From assembly GCF_024498075.1 (NCBI RefSeq), contig NZ_JANHOF010000009.1, positions 124,001-188,000 of the forward strand: DNA of 64,000 bases, in the 5' to 3' direction. The stretch's first letter is position 1, and each line of letters opens with the position of its first letter. This document shows, piece by piece, positions 51,248 through 59,859 of the stretch. The notes below the pieces were generated by a model. That model saw nothing but the letters and a program-made list of their open reading frames with translations, searched no databases and had not been told where the DNA came from. This DNA is from Paenibacillus mendelii. GTDB taxonomy: Bacteria; Bacillota; Bacilli; Paenibacillales; Paenibacillaceae. Position numbers and translations under genes: made by a program.

Positions 51248-52281
51248 GCAAAGTGATACAGTTAGAACAAATATCCAAACGTTATTATCAAGGGAAACGG
51301 GAAATTGATGCCGTTAAGAATGTTACGCTGGATGTACAGAAGGGCGAGATTTTCGGAATCATCGGTTATAGCGGCGCGGGCAAAAGCACCCTGATCCGCT
51401 GCGTCAATTTTCTGGAGCAGCCTACCTCCGGTTCGGTCCGAATCAACGGGATCGAGCTGGAGGGCTTGAAGCGGGCGGAGCTCCGGGCTGTGCGCAGACG
51501 GATCGGGATGATTTTTCAAAACTTCAATCTGCTGTCTTCCATCAATGTCTTCGATAATGTGGCGGCTCCTCTGCAGCTGGTCAAGACGCCGAAGGAAGCG
51601 ATCACGAAGAAGGTGCGGGAGCTTCTCGACCTGGTTGGACTGACGGATAAGGAAGAATCATTCCCTCATCAGCTATCCGGCGGTCAGAAGCAGCGCGTCG
51701 CCATCGCCAGAGCACTGGCAAGCGATCCGGAGATTCTATTATGCGATGAAGCCACTTCCGCATTGGACCCGCAAACAACGGAATCCATCTTGGACTTGCT
51801 TTTGGAAATTAACCGTAAATACAAGATTACGATCATGCTGATTACACACGAGATGCATGTCATCAAGAAAATATGCGATCGCGTTGCGGTCATGGAGAAC
51901 GGCGAAGTCGTGGAGCAAGGCACGGTCATGGATATCATCTCCGCTCCCCAGCAGCCCATTACGAAGAACTTTATTAAAAGTATCTTTGACGTTACGCTGC
52001 CAAGCGTCCTGCTGAATAAGCTGGAGAATGACAAGAGACCCGGGAAAATATTGCGAATCTCCTTTGTTGGCGAGAATGCGGCAGATCCGATATTGGCCGA
52101 TCTGGCGACGCAATTCACGCTGCGGCCTACGATTCTGTACGGCAACATTACGCAAATCAAGGAGACGATCTTCGGCTGCCTCATCATCGGCGTAACGGGC
52201 GAAGCGTCAGCCATTGAAGCGGGAATCGACTATTTGACTCAGCAGCAGCTGCGAATCGAGGTCATTGAACATGCTGAATAA
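51244..52281 (+). CDS. metN: methionine-type ABC transporter ATP-binding protein
   Basis: A 345-aa ATPase. Walker A is GYSGAGKST, signature LSGGQKQR, Walker B ILLCDEATSALDPQTT, switch ITHEMHVI. A C-terminal NIL domain (about 265-345) is the methionine-sensing regulatory domain of MetN proteins. The start is GTG 51244, overlapping the oxidase stop. It pairs with MetI encoded next. Confidence 0.9.
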   Translation: MSKVIQLEQISKRYYQGKREIDAVKNVTLDVQKGEIFGIIGYSGAGKSTLIRCVNFLEQPTSGSVRINGIELEGLKRAELRAVRRRIGMIFQNFNLLSSINVFDNVAAPLQLVKTPKEAITKKVRELLDLVGLTDKEESFPHQLSGGQKQRVAIARALASDPEILLCDEATSALDPQTTESILDLLLEINRKYKITIMLITHEMHVIKKICDRVAVMENGEVVEQGTVMDIISAPQQPITKNFIKSIFDVTLPSVLLNKLENDKRPGKILRISFVGENAADPILADLATQFTLRPTILYGNITQIKETIFGCLIIGVTGEASAIEAGIDYLTQQQLRIEVIEHAE

Positions 52282-52945
52282 CTTTATCGATAGCTTTTCG
52301 GAGTATGGCGATTTGTATGTGCAATCCATACGGGAAACAGGCGCTATGGTTGGGATATCACTGGTGATCTCGACGATTATCGGCTTGCTTCTAGGGGTTG
52401 TTCTGGTCGTGACCCGGCGCAATAATCTGTATGAGAACCCGATCGTCTACCAGATTCTTAACGTGACGATCAATATTCTGCGTTCCCTGCCGTTCATCGT
52501 GCTCATGGTAGCGATTATTCCGCTTACGAAATTGATCGTCGGAGGAACCATCGGGGTTAAGGGTGCGATCGTTCCGCTGGTTGTATATACAGCGCCGTAT
52601 ATTGCGCGGTTGATGGAATCCGCCCTACTGGAAGTGGACAAGGGCGTGATTGAAGCCTACCAGGCGATGGGGGCTACGCGAAATCAGATCATCACCCGCG
52701 TGCTGCTCAGAGAGTCGCGGCCGGGCGTGGTGCTGGGCATCACGATTGCGACGATCGGGTTGATTGGCGCATCGGCTATGGCTGGCGTTGTTGGCGCGGG
52801 CGGTCTAGGAGACGTGGCGATCCGTTACGGCTATCAACGCTGGGAGCCGGCGGTTATGGTGACCTGCATCGTGTTCCTCGTGCTCATTGTTCAGGCGGTT
52901 CAATCGCTGGGGACCGTTCTCGCCAAACGACTGCGCAGACGTTAG
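52271..52945 (+). CDS. metI: methionine-type ABC transporter permease
   Basis: A 224-aa permease with five or six helices and the EAA-type loop AYQAMGATRNQIITRVLLRESRPGVVLG; AGVVGAGGLGDVAIRYGYQRW is the hallmark MetI C-terminus. ATG 52271 follows GAGG, 11 bp inside metN; TTG 52265 is the alternative. It completes the MetNIQ-like importer. Confidence 0.92.
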   Translation: MLNNFIDSFSEYGDLYVQSIRETGAMVGISLVISTIIGLLLGVVLVVTRRNNLYENPIVYQILNVTINILRSLPFIVLMVAIIPLTKLIVGGTIGVKGAIVPLVVYTAPYIARLMESALLEVDKGVIEAYQAMGATRNQIITRVLLRESRPGVVLGITIATIGLIGASAMAGVVGAGGLGDVAIRYGYQRWEPAVMVTCIVFLVLIVQAVQSLGTVLAKRLRRR

Positions 52946-53314
52946 ACAGGCTTCCGGGGGCCGCTGGCAGCAGATCAAGGCTGGCATTCCGATAAGGGAG
53001 AACCTCCAGCCCAGAGGAAGTCGCCGGCAAGAATGCGTTTCTTCAGTCGGATGCGGCTGTCATCATCGCAGGGGAAACCGTCAAAATTTTCGGCGGCATC
53101 CTGTTTCGATGAAGAATGTGGGTTTCCTGTTAAACTACACCTTTAATTACGGAAAACACAGGCAGAATGTCTGTGTTTTTTGCATGGTTTGAGACAGACA
53201 AGCATACGTATAAGATAAGGCCCAGCAGCTGGAAGAAGTAGGCCTTGCCCTAAAGGGAATGTCGCGCTATGCTGGGTATAGCTTAATACTATACACGTTA
53301 GGAATCGATGACAG
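52946..53314. other. intergenic region with terminator and a possible coding relic
   Basis: AAAACACAG (53153-53161) pairs with CTGTGTTTT (53171-53179) followed by T, the terminator of the met operon. Between 53026 and 53111 one frame reads like protein (KNAFLQSDAAVIIAGETVKI then FGGILFR and a stop) but has no start, so it may be the tail of a deleted gene. Nothing else recognised. Confidence 0.45.
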
Positions 53315-54103
53315 ATGACAATCGGTTTTTTTGATTCGGGGATTGGCGGGCTTACGGTTCTGGCGGAAGCACTTCGCCGGCTCCCTGCCGAAGATTACCT
53401 CTATATGGCGGATACGCTCCACGTCCCCTATGGGACCAAATCGAAGGAAGATGTGAAATCATTCATCCACGAGATTGTACGAACGATGATGCGCGAAGGA
53501 ATCGACGCGCTGGTCGTGGCCTGTAATACGGCCACCAGTATTGCGGTAGCCGAATTAAGGGAGATGTACTCCCTTCCCATTGTCGGCATGGAGCCGGCGG
53601 TGAAACCGGCCGTTGAGATGAACCGGGCAACAGGGAAGAGAGTCCTGGTATTCGCAACAGCCTTAACCCTGCAGCAGCCCAAGTATTATGCACTGGTATC
53701 CCGCGTCGATGATGGGGGAATCGTGGATTCGCTGCCTCTGCCGGAGCTCGTGGAGTATTGTGAGAAATTGCAGTTTGACCGGCGTATCTTGGGTGAGTAC
53801 TTCCGTTCCAAGCTTGCTGGCTATAATCTTGATAATTATGGGATTATTGTGCTGGGCTGTACGCATTACCCGTTCTACACCGATATCCTTCGTGAAATCC
53901 TGCCGCCGCATATCCAGATCGTTCATGGCAATGTCGGTACGGTGAAGCGATTGTCTGCCCTGCTTAGCCGTTACGGAATTGCAGCGGGTTCGGGGACCGG
54001 AAGCGTGAAGTTTATGTGTTCTAGTGGAGATCCTGCCTATATTGATAAAATGCACACCGCGCTTGCCCTTCTGCGAGAAAATAATGTTTCCGTAGGAGAG
54101 TAA
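53315..54103 (+). CDS. murI: glutamate racemase
   Basis: A 262-aa cofactor-independent racemase that makes D-glutamate for peptidoglycan. The start MTIGFFDSGIGGLTVL is canonical. The two catalytic cysteines are Cys70 in VVACNTATS and Cys182 in VLGCTHYPF. ATG 53315 follows no strong site (ATCGATGACAG), but the N-terminus leaves no other choice. Bacillales often have two copies (RacE and YrpC); which this is cannot be told. A terminator lies at 54159. Confidence 0.93.
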   Translation: MTIGFFDSGIGGLTVLAEALRRLPAEDYLYMADTLHVPYGTKSKEDVKSFIHEIVRTMMREGIDALVVACNTATSIAVAELREMYSLPIVGMEPAVKPAVEMNRATGKRVLVFATALTLQQPKYYALVSRVDDGGIVDSLPLPELVEYCEKLQFDRRILGEYFRSKLAGYNLDNYGIIVLGCTHYPFYTDILREILPPHIQIVHGNVGTVKRLSALLSRYGIAAGSGTGSVKFMCSSGDPAYIDKMHTALALLRENNVSVGE

Positions 54104-54158
54104 AGAGCATAACCGGTACAGCCTGTGCCTAGGTATATAAGCAAGCTAAACCATACAT

Positions 54159-54191
54159 GCCGAAATCCTCTATAGGGGGCTTCGGCTTTTT
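54159..54191 (+). terminator. terminator of the racemase gene
   Basis: GCCGAA (54159-54164) pairs with TTCGGC (54181-54186), with CCTC/GGGG inside, then TTTTTG. Confidence 0.8.
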
Positions 54192-54286
54192 GTTGTGGGA
54201 TCAATAAGGGGGCTGGGTCATGCTCTGCATAGGCGAGGTTTGCCTAGATTATTACAGACGAAAGCCAAACCCTGCATGCGTTACGT

Positions 54287-54496
54287 CTAATTCGTAAAAG
54301 CCACAGGAACAGGCAGGTGAAGGTCATCAACAATTTGGTGCGCAGAGCCCAGCAAGGCGATCCAAATTGAAGTCAAGCCGGGCAGCAAGAAGAGGCGATT
54401 AACGCTAACCAACCCGGACGTAATCATAAGGGGGCCGTGGAATTTTGAGCTTCCAGCGGCTGTGTATTTCAAGCGGTAATCGGCTTGTTGCTGCAA
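54287..54496 (-). CDS. possible small hypothetical protein
   Basis: A 69-codon minus-strand frame from TTG 54496 with AAAGGGG upstream. The product has one hydrophobic stretch (LFLLPGLTSIWIALLG) and no recognised domain. It fills most of the 465-bp gap between the racemase and the MarR gene. It may be a relic or no gene at all. Confidence 0.25.
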   Translation of the reverse strand: MQQQADYRLKYTAAGSSKFHGPLMITSGLVSVNRLFLLPGLTSIWIALLGSAHQIVDDLHLPVPVAFTN

Positions 54497-54568
54497 CTTT
54501 ACCCCTTTTTCATTTTCTGCTATCGTATAAGGAAAGAGAATGGTGAATGAGGAAGGGAAGTCGCTGTA

Positions 54569-54997
54569 TTGAATCGGAAAGAGCTATTACTGTCCTACGC
54601 GGCCAAGTCGCTGCAGCATCGAAGAATATGGCTGGCCGAATGGAACCGGCAGAATGAGATGGATCTATCCTATGCGCAATCCGAAGTGCTTTCATGGATC
54701 GATCAGAAGGGCCCTCTGCAAGCGAAGGATCTGGTCAATCAATTCTCGGTGACATCGGGCGGCATTACGGCTATTTGCGATAAATTGATCGCAAGAGGGC
54801 TCATTCATCGAATCCGGAACGATCAGCAGGACCGCAGAGCGATCCAGCTGGAGATAACGGAGCAAGGACGAGAGATGGTGAAGACCTCCCAGGACGTGTG
54901 GGATAAGGTCATGGAGAATGTATTTTCCGTGCTCACGAATGCGGAGATCGCCATGCTGGACCAGATCTATGCCAAGCTTATTGAATCCAGGTCGTAA
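54569..54997 (+). CDS. MarR family transcriptional regulator
   Basis: A 142-aa winged-helix regulator: LSYAQSEVLSWIDQKGPLQAKDLVNQFSVTSGGITAICDKLIARGLIHRIRNDQQDRRAIQLEITEQGREM is the MarR core with the DRR wing. The start is TTG 54569 after GGAAGGGAAG. Its target is unclear; the convergent cupredoxin gene does not share a promoter with it. A bidirectional terminator follows. Confidence 0.88.
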   Translation: MNRKELLLSYAAKSLQHRRIWLAEWNRQNEMDLSYAQSEVLSWIDQKGPLQAKDLVNQFSVTSGGITAICDKLIARGLIHRIRNDQQDRRAIQLEITEQGREMVKTSQDVWDKVMENVFSVLTNAEIAMLDQIYAKLIESRS

Positions 54998-55014
54998 CCT
55001 AAACTTATGCATGA

Positions 55015-55053
55015 AAAAAGGACTATCATCCTGTAGATGACTAGTCCTTTTCT
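55015..55053. terminator. bidirectional terminator between MarR and cupredoxin genes
   Basis: AAAAGGACTATCATC and GATGACTAGTCCTTTT form a long stem with A and T flanks, serving both convergent genes. Confidence 0.85.
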
Positions 55054-55124
55054 TGTTCTTACGGGATGCCAGCAGGTTGTTATCTCTAGGTCGCATTGGA
55101 GCTGGCGATGGCCGGGCTGCTTTA

Positions 55125-55553
55125 TTATTCGACGATCAGGTTGCCCTTCATGTCGTTATGGCCTTGTCCACACTGAATGGAGCAATGAAATTCGAATGTT
55201 CCGGCGTCATTCACGGTGAATTCTTTCGTTTCATCGTTCTTCAGCTCGATACCCAAATCCTCGATCGCTACACCATGATTGCCTTCATCGCTTTTCAGCG
55301 TGAGCTTGATGGTATCCCCTTTGTTTACTTTAATTTCGGTTTGATCAAATTTCCAGTTGCTTGCGTTAAGTGTAATTTCTTTCGTTTCGCCGCCCGCTGC
55401 ACCATTCGAATTCGAGTCAGCAGAGTTGGATGGTGTCGACGAATTACCGCCATTCGAATTTGTATCTGCATTGTTATTGCCGCACGCACTGACCGCTAAA
55501 GCCAAGACAACGAGCATGAGAGCGGCGAACAAACTGAATTTTTTAGATTTCAT
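55125..55553 (-). CDS. cupredoxin lipoprotein with CuA motif
   Basis: A 142-aa lipoprotein. The lipobox is AVSAC (Cys24), then an Asn/Ser/Gly linker (25-55) and a cupredoxin fold. The metal ligands fit a binuclear CuA centre as in cytochrome c oxidase subunit II: His93 and Cys124-x3-Cys128-x3-His132-x2-Met135 (CSIQCGQGHNDM). It has no transmembrane anchor other than the lipid. It may pass electrons or copper outside the membrane. ATG 55553 follows GGGGAGGAATT. Confidence 0.88.
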   Translation of the reverse strand: MKSKKFSLFAALMLVVLALAVSACGNNNADTNSNGGNSSTPSNSADSNSNGAAGGETKEITLNASNWKFDQTEIKVNKGDTIKLTLKSDEGNHGVAIEDLGIELKNDETKEFTVNDAGTFEFHCSIQCGQGHNDMKGNLIVE

Positions 55554-56123
55554 GATATAAATTCCTCCCCAGCTGATTTAATTAACTCATTAAGATACTT
55601 AGAGATAAGATAACAACCTGTCCGAAGAACAATGATACTCCCCTGTGCGATAAGAGTCAAATCCAAACCTTATATAAATTACCCTCATATTCCGGTTCTT
55701 AATCAGATTGAATTTAGGGGAAAAATAGTCTTATTCATAAGATATTAGTAAGGTGACTTGTCAGTTTGCAGATGGGCTCTGCCCAACGGCGACAGAGAAT
55801 TGCGGCTAAGACCGGGTAAAGGTAATGCTTCATATAAAGGCTGCGAGGGGGGCTTGTCCAACAGGGTTTACGTCTCCGTCATGTTGTTTTACGCTTATTT
55901 AGCGAACAGTCCACAAAACATGTGGGATTAAAGTGATTAAACTTGGTTTTATGTTGACTCAATGGCATATAGGCGTATAATACAAAGAAACACCACATTA
56001 TTCTGACAATATGAACAATCACCCTGCAATTCGAGTTCATTCATGCGCATTTACCTATAGATGTCTATGCGATTCTTACATCGTACGATCTGCAACAAAG
56101 TCATCCTAAGGAGAGAGATTCGA
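55554..56123. other. intergenic region: promoters of cupredoxin and eut operon
   Basis: For the + strand, TTGACT (55954-55959), 16 bp, TATAAT (55976-55981) is a good sigma-A promoter about 145 bp before the DeoR gene. I searched for an adenosylcobalamin riboswitch or the paired hairpins of an ANTAR target and saw neither. The cupredoxin promoter should lie near 55600-55700 on the minus strand but is not clear. Confidence 0.55.
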
Positions 56124-56903
56124 GTGTCACTATCTTTTGAGAAGCGAAAGAAAAAAATTATGGAGTATTTAAACAAAGAAGGGAGAGTAGAGGTACTCGT
56201 TCTGGCGGATGAATTCAGCGTCTCCACCGAGACGATTCGCAGAGACCTGGAGCGGCTGGATAGTGAAGGGAAATTGAAGAAGGTTTATGGAGGCGCGGTG
56301 AAGGTGCGGGCCGACTCCCTGGAGCTCCCCTTTGATGAGAAGACGCGGCTCCATGCCAAGGAGAAGGCGGCCATAGGGAAATATGCCGCTTCTATGGTGA
56401 AGAACGGGGATACCATCATGCTCGGGAACGGGACGACGACGATGGAGATCATCCGGAATCTGAGGGATCACAAGGATGTTACGATCGTCACGCATTCGAC
56501 GCCGACGATGCTGCTCGCCATTGAGATCTTTAGCGGAAAAATCATCTTCGTGGGCGGGGAAGTCAATCCCCGTCAGAAATCGACCGAAGGTCCTCTCGCC
56601 GAGCTGATGTTGAATCAATTAAGGGTGAATAAGACATTCCTGTCACCGGGGGGCATATCGCTCTTAGACGGACTGACCGACTACGAGCTGTCGGAAGCCA
56701 ACATCTCCCGCAAAATGATGGAACGCGCAGACGAGATCGTCATTATAGCGGATTCCTCTAAATTCGGCCGGACAACCTTTGCCAATGTATGCTCGCTTGA
56801 CGATGTGTATACGGTTATTACAGATCGTCAATGCACGGAGGAATGGCAGCAATACTTGGCGGACCGGGACATCACCGTATGGATTGCGAATGAAGAGGAC
56901 TAG
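56124..56903 (+). CDS. DeoR family regulator at the head of the eut operon
   Basis: A 259-aa repressor. The HTH is RVEVLVLADEFSVSTETIRRDLERLDSEGKLKKVYGGAV (about 20-58), and the C-terminal sugar-isomerase-like sensor has IMLGNGTTTMEI, VTHSTPTMLLAI, FLSPGGISL and IIADSSKFGRTTF. The open frame starts at 56061, but GTG 56124 follows AAGGAG. Known eut loci use EutR (AraC) or EutVW (two-component antitermination). A DeoR regulator here, 55 bp before eutL, is unusual; its ligand is probably a phosphorylated metabolite. Confidence 0.87.
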   Translation: MSLSFEKRKKKIMEYLNKEGRVEVLVLADEFSVSTETIRRDLERLDSEGKLKKVYGGAVKVRADSLELPFDEKTRLHAKEKAAIGKYAASMVKNGDTIMLGNGTTTMEIIRNLRDHKDVTIVTHSTPTMLLAIEIFSGKIIFVGGEVNPRQKSTEGPLAELMLNQLRVNKTFLSPGGISLLDGLTDYELSEANISRKMMERADEIVIIADSSKFGRTTFANVCSLDDVYTVITDRQCTEEWQQYLADRDITVWIANEED

Positions 56904-56958
56904 AAGTGTCGTAGATTAACATATCTTATAGTAGGCAAGATAGTAGAGGCGGTTGGTT

Positions 56959-57612
56959 ATGATGGATCGTGAAGTGCGCGCCCGGCCATTGGCCGTTCAA
57001 ATCATTCCTCGGATAGATGAGCAGCTTGCGGCTGAGCTGAACGTTTCCGAATCTGTCCGCAGCTTAGGAATTCTGACATCAACCATCGATGATGTCGGAT
57101 ACACGGCTTTGGATGAAGCCACCAAGATGGCCGATGTTCGTGTCGTATATGCCAAGTCGTTCTATGCCGGGTCTGCACATGCATCAGGCCCGCTCTCCGG
57201 CGAGTTCATCGGCATCCTCGGCGGACCGGATCCGGATGCCGTGCGAAGCGGGCTTCAAGCGGCCATTAACGTAATGGAGAACACGGCCTGTTTCTATGCC
57301 TTGAACGAAGAGGGCAGTCATGCCTACTATGCCCATGTGATCTCCCGTACCGGCACATACCTCTCGGAGATGGCCGGGATTGAAGCGGGGGAGCCGCTGG
57401 CTTATCTCATTGCGCCGCCGGCAGAGGCGATCGTCGGCTTGGATCTGGCCATGAAGGCCGCGAATGTCAGGCTATGCCGCTTCTACGGGCCGCCGACAGA
57501 AACCAATTTCGCCGGCGGGCTGCTGACTGGCAGCCAGGCCGATTGTCTCGCAGCCGCGGAAGCGTTCTCACAAGGCGTCCGAGGCGTGGCGGCCCGGCCT
57601 CGGGAACTGTAA
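56959..57612 (+). CDS. eutL: ethanolamine microcompartment shell protein EutL
   Basis: A 217-aa tandem-BMC (trimer) shell protein. Its marks are SLGILTSTIDDVGYTALDEATKMADVRVVYAKSFYAGSAHASGPLSGEFIGILGG and the second half IAPPAEAIVGLDLAMKAANVRLCRFYGPPTETNFAGGLLTG. ATG 56959 follows AGAGGCGG; TTG 56953 is possible. EutL pores are thought to gate ethanolamine or larger molecules. Confidence 0.9.
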   Translation: MMDREVRARPLAVQIIPRIDEQLAAELNVSESVRSLGILTSTIDDVGYTALDEATKMADVRVVYAKSFYAGSAHASGPLSGEFIGILGGPDPDAVRSGLQAAINVMENTACFYALNEEGSHAYYAHVISRTGTYLSEMAGIEAGEPLAYLIAPPAEAIVGLDLAMKAANVRLCRFYGPPTETNFAGGLLTGSQADCLAAAEAFSQGVRGVAARPREL

Positions 57613-57628
57613 CGGAGGGTGATAAACC

Positions 57629-57973
57629 ATGAAGGGTGAAGCCCTTGGGATGATTGAAACATACGGCCTTGCCGCACTGATCGCCGCGGCTGACGGCGCT
57701 GCCAAGACGGCCGATGTACAGATTTACACGTATGAGAAGGCGGATGCGGGAATCCTGACGGTCTATATCATCGGTGATGTCTCCTCGGTCAACGAAGCTG
57801 TGGAGGCAGGGGCATCCATCGCCAGGTCCATGGGGAGGCTGCTTCATCGCAGCGTTATACCACGGCCGGATACCGACGTGCTTCCGCTCGTCAAGTTCAG
57901 GCAGCGGCCAGCTGCTGAGCCGCTCAAGAAGCCGCGTCGTACATCCGCCGCTTCTCCGCAAGGAAAGGAGTGA
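57629..57973 (+). CDS. BMC-domain shell protein with basic C-terminal tail
   Basis: A 114-aa protein: one BMC domain (1-85, EALGMIETYGLAALIAAADGAAKTADVQIYTYE, ending HRSVIPRPD) plus a Lys/Arg/Pro-rich tail (RQRPAAEPLKKPRRTSAASPQGKE). The tail recalls EutK/PduK-type extensions that bind nucleic acid or cargo, but is short and lacks a helix-turn-helix. ATG 57629 follows ACGGAGGG. It is clearly related to the eutM-like gene at 59569. Confidence 0.88.
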   Translation: MKGEALGMIETYGLAALIAAADGAAKTADVQIYTYEKADAGILTVYIIGDVSSVNEAVEAGASIARSMGRLLHRSVIPRPDTDVLPLVKFRQRPAAEPLKKPRRTSAASPQGKE

Positions 57974-59454
57974 TCACGCTGCAAGCACTGGATAAAGATT
58001 TGTCATCCGTTCAAGAAGCGCGAAACCTGCTGCGAAGGGCCAGAGAAGCCCAGCAGGTGCTGGAGACCTTCTCTCAGAGCCGTATCGACGATATCGTCCG
58101 GGCCATGGCTGAAGCAGCTGAGCGGGATGCGGAGCGGCTGGGCCGCATGGCCGTGGAAGAGACAGGCTTCGGGAATCCTGCGGACAAGACGACGAAGAAT
58201 CGTTTTGCAAGCCGGCAGGTATATGAATCGATTAAAGACATGAAGACAGTGGGCATTGTAAGGAAAGACGAGACGAACCGGGTTTGGGAAATTGCGCAGC
58301 CTTTCGGCGTCATCTGCGGAATCGTACCCTCGACCAATCCGACCTCAACCGCCATATTCAAATCGCTTATTGCCATCAAATCACGGAATGCGATCGTATT
58401 CAGCCCGCATCCGTCCGCATTGGGCTGCACGAGGGCGGCCGTGGAGACAATTCGCAAGGCCGTCGAGCAGGCGGGTGGTCCTAAGGATGCCGTACTCTGC
58501 CTGACGGAGCCCAGCTTGGAGGCTACGCAGGAGCTGATGAAATCCAAGCTGTCTGACTTGATTCTTGCAACCGGCGGCACGGCTATGGTGAGGGCAGCCT
58601 ACAGCTCGGGCAAACCAGCTTATGGCGTCGGACCTGGCAATGTCCCGGTCTACATACACCCGAGTGCAGACCTTCCTAAGGCCGTACGCCGAATTATCGA
58701 CAGCAAGACGTTTGATTACGGGACCATATGCGCCTCGGAGCAAGCGATCGTGGCGGATGCCTCGATCAAATCGCAGCTGCTCGATCAGCTGCGGCAGGCG
58801 GGCGCCTACGTGCTCAACCCGGAACAGAAGGCCAAGGTGGGCAGTGTCATTCTGACGGGCGGCCGGTTGAATGCGAATATCGTCGGCCGATCGCCGCGAA
58901 CGATTGCCCAGATGGCCGGCATTAGCATCCCTGAGAATACGAGGCTGCTCATCGCGGAAGAGACGGAGATCGGCAAGGATGTCCCTTTTTCCGTCGAGAA
59001 GCTGTGTCCCGTTCTAACCCTGTACACCTGCGAGAACTGGCGGGATGGGTGTCAGATCAGCAAGCGGATTCTGGAGAACGGCGGATTGGGACATACGCTG
59101 GGGATTCATTGCGAGGATATGGATGTCATCGAGGCATTCGGATTGGAGAAGCCTGCGTCCCGAATCGTCGTCAATGCGGGAACGACCTTTGGCGCCATAG
59201 GGGCCGTCACAGGCATTCAACCTTCGCTTACGCTGGGCTGCGGATCCTATGGACATAACATTACATCAGATAATGTAGGACCCCAGCATCTCATTAATAT
59301 AAAGCGGGTCGCGTTTGGACTCCGGGAAATGCCGCTGGAGCAGCCTTCCCAGGCGCTTCTGGATCAAGTTGAGCAGGCCCTGCCTGCCGGCATTACCCGG
59401 GAAGAAGTCATGCACATCATTCAGAAGGTACTGAAGGAGATGCAGGTATCCTGA
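57970..59454 (+). CDS. CoA-acylating acetaldehyde dehydrogenase
   Basis: A 494-aa aldehyde dehydrogenase that converts acetaldehyde, NAD+ and CoA to acetyl-CoA, in the position of EutE. Catalytic Cys254 is in TFDYGTICASEQ; the cofactor segment is CGIVPSTNPTSTAIF. The C-terminus LTLGCGSYGHNITSDNVGPQHLINIKRVA is of AdhE-N type rather than the enterobacterial EutE type. The start is unsure: GTG 57970 overlaps the upstream stop, whereas CTG 57979 has AAAGGAG at 8 nt. The N-terminal helix SSVQEARNLLRRAREAQ may target the shell. Confidence 0.88.
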   Translation: MITLQALDKDLSSVQEARNLLRRAREAQQVLETFSQSRIDDIVRAMAEAAERDAERLGRMAVEETGFGNPADKTTKNRFASRQVYESIKDMKTVGIVRKDETNRVWEIAQPFGVICGIVPSTNPTSTAIFKSLIAIKSRNAIVFSPHPSALGCTRAAVETIRKAVEQAGGPKDAVLCLTEPSLEATQELMKSKLSDLILATGGTAMVRAAYSSGKPAYGVGPGNVPVYIHPSADLPKAVRRIIDSKTFDYGTICASEQAIVADASIKSQLLDQLRQAGAYVLNPEQKAKVGSVILTGGRLNANIVGRSPRTIAQMAGISIPENTRLLIAEETEIGKDVPFSVEKLCPVLTLYTCENWRDGCQISKRILENGGLGHTLGIHCEDMDVIEAFGLEKPASRIVVNAGTTFGAIGAVTGIQPSLTLGCGSYGHNITSDNVGPQHLINIKRVAFGLREMPLEQPSQALLDQVEQALPAGITREEVMHIIQKVLKEMQVS

Positions 59455-59459
59455 GCTGA

Positions 59460-59476
59460 GCTGTGCTTCGCACAGC
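59460..59476 (+). promoter_or_regulatory. hairpin between dehydrogenase and eutM genes
   Basis: GCTGTGC-TTC-GCACAGC forms a perfect 7-bp stem without a T run. It could be an RNA processing or stability element that raises eutM levels. Confidence 0.4.
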
Positions 59477-59568
59477 CCATTTCTTGCTATACGCAGCACA
59501 TGCCAGTCGGCGAAGCTTTTCTAAGTGAAGCGAAAGGCTGCAAAACTATTATATAGGAGGAATTTCAA

Positions 59569-59853
59569 ATGGCAGAACACACAGCGCTAGGTATGGTAGA
59601 AACGAAAGGTCTGGTTGGTGCAATCGAGGCGGCCGACGCAATGGTGAAGGCGGCCAACGTGAAGCTGATCGGCAAGGAGCATGTAGGCGGTGGAATCGTA
59701 ACCGTCATGGTACGTGGTGATGTAGGTGCCGTCAAGGCGGCAACGGATGCCGGAGCCGCGGCGGCCGAGAAGGTGGGCGAGCTGTTGTCTGTCCATGTTA
59801 TTCCAAGACCTCATTCCGATATCGAAGGCATTCTGCCGCGCGTTCAGGCGTAA
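59569..59853 (+). CDS. eutM: BMC hexamer shell protein EutM/PduA-like
   Basis: A 94-aa canonical BMC protein: [57 protein letters not shown], ending [14 protein letters not shown]. The KxxxGGG pore loop is seen in [11 protein letters not shown] 59569 follows AGGAGG with ideal spacing, the strongest site in the operon, which fits the most abundant shell tile. Confidence 0.92.
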   Translation: MAEHTALGMVETKGLVGAIEAADAMVKAANVKLIGKEHVGGGIVTVMVRGDVGAVKAATDAGAAAAEKVGELLSVHVIPRPHSDIEGILPRVQA

Positions 59854-59859
59854 TCCGGC

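Noticed and set aside
55554..56123. Cobalamin riboswitch or ANTAR target hairpins before the eut operon
   Set aside because: No B12-box-like core or tandem hexaloop hairpins could be seen by eye; a model search would be decisive.
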